Positions 47,355 through 59,300 of a stretch of 64,000 nucleotides of DNA are shown here, one piece after another; position 1 is the first letter of the stretch, and each line of letters begins with the position of its first letter. The stretch comes from Camarhynchus parvulus (lineage: Eukaryota > Chordata > Aves > Passeriformes > Thraupidae). The stretch spans positions 112,294,965 through 112,358,964 of the forward strand of contig NC_044572.1 of NCBI RefSeq assembly GCF_901933205.1, written 5' to 3'. Below the pieces are notes generated by a model, which ran no database searches, was not told the DNA's origin, and worked only from the letters and a program-made list of their open reading frames with translations. A program made the translations under genes and the position numbers.

Positions 47355-50300
47355 GTGAGTAGCGCTCGGTCGCGCCCGGCGGCAGCCGGGCACGGCATCC
47401 ATCCCGAGCTGCGGGCAGGTGCGACCCCCGTGCCGCAGCTGGAGCCGCCCCGGGTGCAGCGGGGCGGACGGGACGGGACGGGACAGGATGGGACGGGACA
47501 GGACGGGACGGGACAGGACGGGACGGGACAGGACGGTGGCCCCTGCGGCCGGGGCGGGACAGCGGCTGTGGCCGCCCTCCCCGGGAGCAACGGCAGGGAC
47601 CCGGCGCAAAAGGCGTTTCCCCCGGTCTCTCGGAGGGTCGGGAGCTGCAAGCCGGGAGCCCCCGGCGCTCGGGCTCTCACCGCCACGTCCCTCCCCAGGA
47701 GCTCCCAGCGCAGAGCCCGGGTAACACCCGGCTGACCTCGGCCCCGGGAGCGGGGTCAGGATGCCTCCGTGGGGCGGGATCGCGCCCCGGGCTGCGCCAC
47801 CTCCCCGGCCCCAGCGCAGGTACCACCTCGGCTCGGCCCCCGCTCAGGGCCCTTCTGCCTCGTCTCACGAAGATGCGGCAGCAGCCGTGCAGCCCCCGCC
47901 CCACCGTGAAGGGGGTCCCGCGGTGCTGCGTCTGCTCTCGGAGCCCGGGGCCAAGTTAGAGAGAGAAGCAGCAACAGGCTGATGTTTCCGTAGAGAGACT
48001 TCCAGTGCCAGCCTGCCTCATCAAGAGAAGGAGCTCTTCCCGAGCTCTGTCATTAGGTAACGTCAGTGAGTAAGAAAAAGCAGGTAACGAAAACTGGACA
48101 CAAATACAGAAAGTGAAATTAGATTATCCTTGTAGACTCCAGTAAGAACCTACAGTAATTTAATAGTGGCGTAATTTACTTATGCAACCATTCCATTATT
48201 TCATTTTTGCTGTTGAAAAATGTAAAATGAAAACTTTTCATATGATGCTTGTTGCTATGATGTAATGGCAAGGAGTCTCCCTGTACCTCTGTTGCACAAA
48301 CAGAATGTCAGCATCGAATCCAGTGCTCTGCAGAGCTGTGGGCTGTGGAGGTAGCTGCACCACTGCTCTATTGCAGGACCAGAAGCAATAAACACCAGTT
48401 TGACTAAACAGAACACCAGAATAATTATCCACTAGGAGATTCCTAGTCATGTTAAAATTAGGAGTGTCTCTCTAAACTCAGAGCCAACTGAAAGTAAAAG
48501 TAGCACTGTGTTTTATAAAATGCTGAAAGGTTGAGAGAACAGTTACTTTATTTCCTCTTTATTTTTTTATCTACTCCTCTCATCAATACTTAACTTTGTT
48601 ATCTTTACTCTGGGTCCCAAATACTTAATCATGGAAGCATCACCTAAGCTGTTATACACCCCTCTACCCCTTGCTTAGAACAGATTGAGTAGTGGTGTCT
48701 GAGGACTGAGCTTAAAGTACCAGGGAGGAGTTTTCAGGCTGTAGGGTGTCTGTGTCTCTTGGAGCTTAGGTCAAATGTTGATGAGCTTGAAGCATTTAAG
48801 CAACTATCAGTACTCAGTCACTTACAGAAATTCATCCCATCTTCTTGTCACTAAGTGACAAAGGAAACAGCAAGTCTCAGAAGTACTCTGGGGATCTCCT
48901 GGCATTCAGAAGTAAGAGGACTCTTAGCTAGAGGTTCATTACTCCTCACTTGCTGTTTTCAAAACTTGTCAAAGCCGGGTGAAGGAAAGAAGCCCAGGAA
49001 GTGTCATGCATGGTCAAAGTGAATGCGTGCTAAGCCAAATTCTGACCTTCTTTCAGCACTAAATTGACTTTGGTACTACTCCTCCTGGCTGACACTGCAG
49101 GCTGGCACTACAGCCGGGCTCACCAGGCAGAGGGTTGCTATCACAGCGCCTGCCCTGCAGAGCAGCCAGATGCCAGCGTAGTACAATCCGAAGTGAATCG
49201 CGACAATCGGAATCAATAGGAAACAGTGTGTGAATCACCGCTTAATGCACTCCAGGGTGAGTCATCCCGATTCAAACCAGCTTTCAGACCAGCACAATGT
49301 CAGTCAGCTTCTCACACAGTTCGATGTGAGTCAGATCTCAGCACCGAGTACAATGTGAAATGAGTCACTGACTAACACAGCGCCATGTGCCTCCAGTACC
49401 CGGTGCGAGTTGTCAGAGCTTCTGTGTGATATGAGTCACTTCATAGTACAGTAAAACGGGCTTTTTGGGGGCCATTCATAATTAAGCACAATGCAACCAA
49501 GGGCTCAGGAGGAGATAATGTGAGTGAGCAGAGTAAACTGCTGCAGGCATCAGCTTCACTTCATAGTAGAGAGATTTGTAAAATATTAGGAGGAGTGATT
49601 TTTTAAATGCTATTGTTTCTTAAAACAAGCTGCATAAAAATAACTAGAAGCAGGTGCTTTCTCTGACATCAGAGCCAGCAAAAGCAGGGTTGAAGCAGTG
49701 GTAAAAATCCCAGCACTGGAGAAGTCTGTGGGGTTTTATGTTGGTTTTTCTTCTAAGAGAGCTGATCAGTCAGTGTGACTGACATAGATCCACTGAGGCT
49801 GACCCCAGCTGCCACAGAAGACAAGGCAAGGGATGCTGACAGCTTGTGCTGTGCAGACTAGAAGATCCTGACACTGATTTAACTTAATTGCAGTTTGCAG
49901 TGACCTAATTTATGAAGGACTCAGCATGGGATGAAGTTATATCCATACTTACATTCATACTACCCCACTGTCATAGCATCCACTTAATCAGCTGGACAGA
50001 AACTACAGATTGCTATTGTTGCTTTTTCTATGCAACTGGTAAAGAATTCTTTAATGTATTTCCCTTATTACAGGAGAAATAGTGACAGTGACCCTGTGAA
50101 TTACATGTTAGAGTTACATTTTCAATGAAGTCTCTTGTGATAAAATCCAAACTAAAGAAATTCTTTATCCAGAGGAGATATAGACATCCATCTGAAAAAC
50201 AAACAAAGCCTCCACAAAAATCCCATTGAAGCCCCAGGTAACTAGGTTTCTAACAGGAAAGTCAGATTTTGCTCAGAGAAAGACTTTAGTGCAGGAAGTT

Positions 50301-53300
50301 TTTGCAGAGAGTGGCCTTGTGGTGGCCAACTGGGCAGAACTGAATACCAAAGAAAGAGGAGCAGAAGACATCCAAGGCATTGGTAGAAAAATATCTGTGA
50401 CAGGTGACATGATCAAGGCACCATTTATCTCTTGCTGTGTGGATGTGATACCCTTTCAGCCATTCCTTTTGAAATGGAAAGCAATGCTTAGATGGATAAA
50501 TGGATAGATGAACTCGGCTCCTCTGAGCTGCTGCTCCTCTGGAAAAATAAATTAAGTAAAACAAGCAAAGGTACTCAGTTTCTGGACATTTGACATGAAA
50601 GTTTCCCAGAGCTGATAGTTACAGGATAACACTTTTGCTTGCAACTTTATCCACTGAAGCCTTTAACAGGCTTGGGCACAGCAGTGACATAAAAAGAAGT
50701 TTATTCCATGCGTTGCCACTCTCCTTTCTGCTAACCTCTGTCTTGCAGTCACAAACTCTCATCCACTTCAGCCACCCCACTACAATATGCCAAATCTCCA
50801 ATAATACAAGGTAACTTTTAGGAGCTCTTGCTCTTAACCTACTAAGTGGGCAAGCTGACAACTATGCCTAAAGCATGTGCATATGTGTGGGCGAGTTCAT
50901 TAACATATATTAGAATTCTTTTCTGACTAAAATAGCACACTCCTTAATGCAGAAAGCCTGCTTGTCACATTTGTCAATGAAAAGGAAGAAGCATGAGCAT
51001 CAAGTTTCCTGTTCATATTTCAGCTGACAGGGAACTGCCACAGGCTTCAGTGGGAGTTTGTTGCAGCCTCAAATATACCTGAATTGTTAAAAAATAGATT
51101 TAGAGATTTATTTGGAACTTGACCCCAGTTGCAAGCCTCTTATGACTTGATAAGGTAGATAAGAACAGAATCTCTTCCAACTCACTGGTTATCATCACTG
51201 GGAGGATCCAAAGTCAAAGCAGTGACTGTGAGAGATAGGTAACCTCACCCAAAGCTTGCTGGCACCAAGAGGTGGCTTTCGTTGCTTTAGTGGAGTTTGG
51301 ACCAGGCCTGAATATTTACTGAAAAGTAACTGGACTATATGATCCACATCTGTGCCCTCACTCCAAGTGCCTGTCTGCTAGTGTTTCAGCACAGGGCTTC
51401 CCAGGCTGTGGAGTTACTGGGGAAGCTTCATGCTGTGGCCATGCAAATCAGCCCCAAGAACAAGCTAAAGGCTTGCACACCTGCCTGATGGTAATGCATA
51501 CAAGGAGGGAACATTAAGTCTCAGTAATTAAGTTTAAGAAATAGAATCTTTGCGCTCTGAGCTGAAAAAATGTCATTGTGTTTTAGCATAAAGTGGGGAT
51601 AAAAATATAAAGTTTTGTCTACAATCTTCTGCATATGCCTGGGTTTGAGGCTTTTTTTTTATTTGGTTGAGGTTTTGTTTTGGTTTTTAAATTGACATTT
51701 GTGGCTTAGATTTTAAATATCCCTCCTTTGGGAATGCTATTTTCTTTGTAGCCCACCCTTCTGCTGAGGAATTAGCAAATACTATAAATGTTACAACTAA
51801 GCCAAATATCACCTGAGGTGTTTTTAACCAGGGAAATAATTTTCACTCCTGACCTTTACACTCCTTCATGTTTATAAGGTTACATGGAGAAATGCCTCAT
51901 AATCTGAATGTCAGATAGGTATGCTTTGGAATTATGCAAAAGTTATGACAGACATTCTTATCTCACCACTTCAGCATTACTCTTAAGGCATAGAGTGGTT
52001 TTGCCACTATTGTCAAAAGTAGCATCTCTGATGCTTGCCTAAATCCTTGGACTTTTTTGTTTTTTTAATTACTGATTAGCATTCAATAATATGAGCACAT
52101 ACATTTTTATATGATTCATAGATGCTATCTAGCCAGTTAAGAAGCAAGAACATGTGCCATTAATTTTGCTCTATTTTTGTTTCATTGCTCTTTAGGGACA
52201 ATTTTATAATGGACTCAATTTGTTGTTATCATTATATAGAGAAGGCCATCTCTTTCGTTGGGAGATTCAGGAAGTCTGCACCTTGGCATCTGCAGAGATG
52301 CTACTTTAGATTGGCTTGAAACAATGAACCAACTGGAGACAAGCTGATCACCTCAACTCCTGCTCCTTGTTCTCATTTAAGTTTTTGAGCAGTTGGCACA
52401 CTCCATGTGGAATTTAGATGGTTCTGTGGATTATTCCAGCTGGAATTATTCTAGGACCCACTGCCTGGAAAAGTTTCTTTATGTTCCAGGGTGCTGATAA
52501 ATATCCAGGGTGGAGGATATCCAGAAACTCCAAAGCTACAAAATCAACCCAATTCTGCACAGACTGTGTGTAGTCAGAGGAGGCTTGTAAGTGACCAGTT
52601 ACTTGTCCATAGTCAGAAGAAACCTCCTGCAGACGCAAAAATGATCATGCAGGATAGACTCATGCACACAATTTAGGAAGGTAGAAGATGTTTTGTAGCT
52701 CCAGACAATCACCAGGGATGGATTATGCATGTGCTGGAGTGGTCCCAAGGCACATGAGACAGCTAAGTGTAGGATCTGAGCAGTAATGCAGGTCCCAGAG
52801 CCTCATGTGACCCAGCCAACACCACCACCGTGAGGACCTCTGCAACAGAACCCGCTCTTGCCATCTGGGCACTGACACTGACTGTCCCATTCAAGGATTT
52901 GATTCCTCAGAGTGAGTCAATATTGGCAAAATTAGACCCTACTGACTATTCGTGTTATACTCAGCAAGTGGCTGAAACCATACCCACTCTGAGTATAAAC
53001 AGAGCATGAGATAGTAGGGGTTGAAGTCCTTTGGTTAAAGGTGTCTTACATCATTCCATCAGTAGCCTAAAAGCATTTTTGGATTCCTCAGGAAACATGT
53101 ATAGGATAGCAGTCCATCTCCAGTTTTCTAATCCTCTGTGTTTTCTTCTCTAACCCATTTTCAAACAAGGCACATTGCTGCTCCAGATGGTGGGGACAGA
53201 GAAGGCAGACTCCAGTCTCAAAGTGCAGAGAACATCCAGTACAGAGGGTTCTCATACAGTTTTTTCATTCCCATAGCACCTTCAGAGTGGTCTGGAAATC

Positions 53301-56300
53301 TGATGTCCCAAAGTAACAACTCTAAAATTATATTAGAAGACCTTTTCACTATGAGGTCTAAAAATATCCTCTCTTTTTTGCCCCAAAGGAGCCCGAAGTC
53401 TACTGAAGGCAAAATAATAACCACCTCAACTCCCACAGATCCACAAATCAATAAAGCAATTGCTTAAATTGTTGCTAATGTGGGCTGTACTCTAAAGGAG
53501 CAAGGAATTTTGTTAATTCCTACAAATAACATTCACTGGATTAACTGATAAATCTACTACCCTTTCCTGCACACAGCAGAACTCAAACCAGCAACTGCCT
53601 GGCCAGGCTCATTACACAGCTCTGGTGGTTGCAGCAAGAAGCAGCAAAGTGTGGTGGAAAGCCTCCATGTCCTACGGTGAAATTCTGGATATATTAGAAG
53701 CAGCAGAAAGATCGTACACACATAAAATAAAGCTCTTTTGAAGTTAGGTAAACAGTGCTGAGATAGATCACTTATTGCTTGTTCTGTGTACCTGACCAGC
53801 CTGACACGGTTTTGTCCTATGGGACTTAATACTAAGTGCACCAAAGGAGTTTGTACAACTCTGTAATAACCTGCACCACTGCTCAGCTCTCTACCTTGCC
53901 ATCCTGTAACATGGGCCCTGGATTGTATTTAGCCCAGGCTAACTCATTATTAATATGAATTAGAGATATGAATGTGTGAACATAAATTATCTCAGAAGTA
54001 AGAGTGAATGTATTAGGCTATATAAACAGCACATGTCTGAATCCAAGTTACATTTTTCTAATCAATAATTATAATTTACTGTCCAAAGCAGCCTGAAATA
54101 TTGTTAGATATATGATCTTTCAAAAAATGTTTTATATGCTATCACTCTCTAATTGAAACGTGAAAATGCTCCATTTTAAAAAGTACAGGTATCTGGAAGG
54201 AAATTAATACTTATTCATTCCATTCATGTGAATCTGAAGCTGACAGGAAGAAATCTGAATCTACAAATACATTCTACATTTCAGTGATCCTTTCACATTT
54301 CAAAACAAGAAAGGTTGGGGAGGGGCAGTTAGAAGCTATGTTATTTTTTCTGATTTTCTATTTCTGATCATTTAGGCATTGCTTGTCAGATTGGGCCTCC
54401 AGAGTTTTAAAATGGGTTGTAGTTTCTATCTATATTGTTGTTCTTGTATTTTATTCCTCCTGCTACACAGGTGCATCTTCTGCTACCGTGTCCTGCATTT
54501 GTCTCTTGGGAGAGTGGGTGGTTCTCACAAATACAAAAACTATTAAGCTCTACAAGATAGAAATAAATTCAACATTGAAAAAACCACAGTAGCCAAAGTG
54601 CAGCAAAATGTAATGCTGCACTCTGCTAAAATAACATTCTTTCTTCTCCTGACACTTCTGTCGGGTCCGTGACACCATCTGTACATTCCCCCTCAAGTTA
54701 AAACAGCAGCATTTCCTAAACCTGGATGAACATTTTAGAAAGGAAAGCAATTTTTAACCCCCAAGTATTTATCTCATTAAATTCAAGTCTGATATTATAG
54801 ATTAAAAAAAGAATTCAAAATTGGTAGCAGTTAATTTTAATTCCCCTACAATTGTCATGGCCTCAAAAGAAGGTTTAGCAACCTGAAACAAACTTACACA
54901 CAAAGGGATCTCATGACACAGGAGGATGACTAGCTATGTATCCAAAAATCAAATACAAATAAGATTAAGAAAGCCATACTCATCTTTGTACAAGCTAGCA
55001 TTTCATCTCTCAAAGACATCTGTCACTTACATATGGCACAACTTTCAGCATAACAGGGAGAGCACTATTAAGTGCTGTAGAACAAATGTGAAGCTCAGAG
55101 ATAAGTCAGAAATGAACAGGGACTTCAAGGGGACTTGTCATTTCATCACCACCACTTATCTGCACACTCTGCAAAATGCAGTCTCCAAAAAGGCTTCCTA
55201 CAACCGTGCAAAAATCCAACCAGTGCATCCACCAAAAACTGTTTCATGCTGTCTTCAGTTGGGGGCCTCAGTGAAAACCATGTAATTAATAACATCTAGT
55301 TTTGTGTTTCCTCCTCACCTTCACAGAAGCACAGAGTAAAAGTTTTTAAAAACTGTGGCAGTCAGACCTTCAATAGAGAAAATAGCATTGGCCCTTCCCC
55401 CTTTGCTATAAAGGGAACCAGAGGTTTGAGACATCCTCAATATTCACCAAAGGCCAGATTTTCAGGAGAGCTCACTCAAGCATCGTGAAGACTGAGAGTT
55501 GGCTAATCAGGTGAAAGAAAGAAAAAAAGAAGAAGAGGCCCTAATTACTTCTATTGTGTACCATTTTTCTTAGGATGGCCTTGAAGTCAAAACCTCAGGA
55601 AACCCTTTTCAACTCCTGGGCTCATACACCTCTGTGCCAAGAGCTCTAGCTCTCCAAGGCCCCTCACTCATACCTTTTGCTCTCTGCATCACCACTCCAC
55701 TCTCATTGTATTTCCAGACACATGAAGAATTCATTACCTCTTTGCCTGCCATCACAGCACTTAAATGATTGAATCTTCCAAAGGATCCAACACCTTAGAA
55801 CTTCCATGGGGGAAAATCAGTGACTTAGCTTTTCAGTTCCCTTGAGGCTGTGGCCTTTAGCACTTCTGGGTAGGATTTTTAAAGCAAACAAAAAAGGAAA
55901 ACGGAGAGAGATGTTTCTTACTTCCCCCTTCCTTTGTTGCTTGCAGCCCATGGGATCGGAGAGGACGGAGATTCGCAAACGGCAGATGGCGGCGACCCCG
56001 GAGAGCCCAGGTGCTGCACAGGCTCAGCTCAGCACAGGAAATCGAGGCTCCAATGCCTGCTGCTTTTGCTGGTGCTGCTGCTGCAGCTGCTCATGGTAAC
56101 CCCTCTCATTCAAGCCTCTAGGGAACAGAATAGCAGGGAAGGGACACATAGCTCCTGCACAGGACAGCATAAGCCAAAGAAAACAAATTGTATAATTCTG
56201 CAGATCTCGGACACAAAGAGATTGCTGTGCTCTACCACTAGACACAACCCTCTACTCCAGTGTACTCCTTCTTTCTCCTGCCATTGAAATAACAGATTTT

Positions 56301-59300
56301 AAAAGAAATATCTGTAGTATCTCTATTGCTCTTTTTTTGTCAACATTATGTAATGTCTGTTTTGTGCTAACCTCAGCACTGAGCTTCACCAAGGCTCCCA
56401 CTAAAAACTGAAAGCAATGCCAGAATATGTCAGAGCTTTATTTTTAGATTTGGGCCTTGACAAGCAGCACTGAAGGTGTTAAATGGAGTTAGGAGAAGGT
56501 GGAAGAATTTTTAGGTCAGAAAATGAATAAGCAGGTGCCCAGCACACTTCTTATCCCCTGAAGGTAACTGGATCTGTTGTCATTAATTAGTATTGCCAAC
56601 TCATGACACCTGCAACTCATATGAAGATAATCATTGGGACCAGAAACTTTAAACATTGTGGGTATTTGCTGAAGTTGAGAAGCTAAGCAGAAAAAATTCA
56701 GAAAAACTCCCATTACAAAAGTCCCAGTTCTGTTAAGGAAGAAAATTTATCAATCAAAGCAAAAGAGGAGGAACCACTTGATTTCTTAAATTAACAGTGT
56801 GTTCACCTTCACTTTCTTACCAGCCCCTCCAGATACAAGTGATTTCATTCTAAACTGAAGTAAATTTTCCCATACTCAAAAGCCTTGTATCTGGTTAGGG
56901 CAAAGTGTTACTTCATGGGTAAGAGTAGAACTTGCATTCAAATAAACAAAAAGTCTTAAACAGCCACAGAGTTTAGCTAAAATTCTGACAGCAAGTGAAT
57001 CCTTTGTGAAGATTCACTATCCACCACATAAACACTTCAGAGCAAGCAAACCTGGCACTGAAGTGATGGGAAGCATTCATAAATAAACTTACAGCCTGGG
57101 CTAGGAATCTATTCCACTAATGTTGTTTTCCAATAGCGCCCTGTGGCAAATGCTTTGGAGAACACCATTAGAAAGCAAGGGAAGAGCAGACTGATCATTT
57201 CCTTGCTATTGGTACTCAGCTCATCAGAAGCCAAGACACACAAGATTCTGCCCTCCCTAATGCAAATAGTAAATATTTTGCAAGGACAAAAGGCTGCTTG
57301 GAGGTTTGGGTTTCTTTGTGAGATGCCAAGAACTCTGGCTCTGATCCTACCAAGCTTTTCAGCAGGTGCTTAGAGGTAAACTAAGGTAGAATTTAGAGAG
57401 ACATAGAGATCCTGCCTGTACAGGATCAATTTGTGACCTATTGCATGTGTGTTAAAGCATTCCATACAAATTCCAATGCCATTTCAACAGCTGTCCAGTG
57501 CAATTGCAAGTGGCTCAGTCCAGAGCTGCATTACACAAAAATGGTTTTCCATTTTTGAAAAAAATTAAAGGAAAAAACAAGACACATTTATCTACTGTCA
57601 TAGTATATAAAATTTGTATTTTACCTTTTAAATTGTTGATAAAGTACATTTTTTTGGTGATTTTACCTGATATTTTCCAGGATGCTCATTTTCTGTGTAT
57701 CTCACTATTCAAACAATTCAATGAAAGCAATTTACTCAATAGGGTTTGTGAAAGTACCCAGATTTCATGATGCTTAAAATTCCTATTAGCATTTCAGAAT
57801 CATCTGGGAAACCAGTACAGGCTCAGAAGCAGAGTAGCTTGTTTCAGCTTTAAAATAATTTCTGATTTTTTTTGAAACAATTGTTTTCTAGTAGCAAGTA
57901 ATGCAAAACAAACCATAATTAAGCTATTTATGTTCCCCATTCATAGACCATTTCCTCAAAATAGACTAAGCTCTTGGAACAGAAAGATTATGAATAGGAA
58001 TAAAAATAACAGTCTCCATGAGTCATGCTGCTGAGCTGCTGAACATCCAATATTCAGCATATTCTTAATAGTAGATTTAGAATGAACTGAAATGAGTCTC
58101 TCAGCTGGATGCTCAGAGCCTGTGTTCATTCCTACAGTCAAGCCCAAGCCTCCAGCCTGTTACTCTTCCAGATCCCGAGAGGATACAGTATTGCACTACT
58201 CTCTTTATTGTTTACTCGTACATTTCTAGGGAAAGAGCCTGCCTGGAAGTAATTTTCTGAAGCATGGCATGTTCTCTTAGGGAGGCTTTTGTTATTTCTT
58301 TGGTATTTTTCCTTTTCTGTGCATTATCCTATTAGACTATATTCCTTTCTGTTGGATCTGTTGATTTCCCTCAATCCAAAAATAGCTCTGACAAGAGTAT
58401 CACTGCCTGTCTGTGTGTGAGAAGACATATTACTTTACATATTCAAAAAAGGCCAGAACCACTGCTAAAAAGGGTATTAAAGGCTTGAGAACCATATTAT
58501 CTAACAGAAAAAAGAACTAGCATTACTACTTACATTTTTTTTTTTTTTTTTTTTCTGAAAAGGTAAGTTGACATAGCTCATTGGTTTGAACAAATGGTTC
58601 AGATATTGCTGAAAAAAAGTGTTTGCACTATCTGTTCTCCATCTCAGCAACACAAAAGCTTTCCTATATCTTCAACACATGGACTGCTGTGGCAAAGAGA
58701 AAAGTAGGTCTCTGCAGATTATGGACAAACAGTAGACAAAGAGAGAGAAGGAGATGCCCAGTAAACAAAAAGGCTGCAAATAAGACTTGGCCAAGAGTTT
58801 AGAATGCAAAACAGGCAGAAAAATCCACTGGTTGAACACAAAACCTTCCTAGAGATAAATGAGATTCTTAGGGATTAAGGCAGCAAAATTTAGAACACTA
58901 GCATGAAAGAAAGGTGAGATACAAATGAAGAAATAAAGTTCGGTATTTCCCTAGAAGTTATAGCAACTTTGTTGCCTTGTTTCAGCTGGAGGACCCGTTT
59001 CATATAAATAACAGGCAATATAAAATATAAAAAACACTGGGAACTTTTCTTCTTGATATATTTTAAGCAGCTTTACAGATTATATGATAGCATGTGTGTA
59101 TGCATATGCATTTCTCACTAAGCTACCATAGTCTGGATGAACTGGAATGTAGTCCCCACTCCCAAAAAAAATTGTATTTTCAAATCCAGTTTCAAATGAA
59201 AATTAATCATCTACAACTACAAAAGAAATTTTTAAAAACTAAAGCTATCTTAACTGACATTTCATGAAAGAAGCAGGAGTTCACAGCTACCCTTCCATGG

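Larger units (their letters stand above)
45040..47960 (+). promoter_or_regulatory. RGS20: Large CpG island, RGS20 promoter region
   Basis: Nearly 3 kb of very G+C and CpG rich DNA ends sharply near 47,960. It includes the RGS20 first exon at 47,256-47,354 near its downstream side, a candidate alternative first exon at 45,939-46,002, GC boxes (for example GGGGCGGGG near 47,153) and several simple repeats. No TATA box is evident. Long open frames on both strands here are a consequence of the lack of AT-rich stop codons. Confidence 0.82.
47355..55946 (+). other. RGS20: RGS20 intron 1 (8.6 kb)
   Basis: The first 600 bp are CpG-island sequence with the GGGAC array. At 49,180-49,570 there is a decayed repeat block with TGAGTCA sites. 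The rest (49,600-55,900) is AT-rich and shows no exon or repeat that I recognise. Confidence 0.85.

Noticed and set aside
46932..47735. Further long open frames around the RGS20 first exon
   Set aside because: Apart from the 33 codons at 47256-47354, these are G+C-driven frames that read through the donor and the GGGAC array.
53138..53467. 109-codon open frame in RGS20 intron 1
   Set aside because: No family resemblance; composition is like translated intron.
55842..55949. In-frame upstream ATG extending the RGS20 cysteine-string exon
   Set aside because: The extension reads through an obvious polypyrimidine tract and acceptor, so it is intron; the peptide has no resemblance to known RGS20 N-termini.
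55934..56287. 117-codon frame overlapping RGS20 exon 2
   Set aside because: It is the +1 shadow of the cysteine-string exon; poly-Leu comes from the Cys codons read out of frame.
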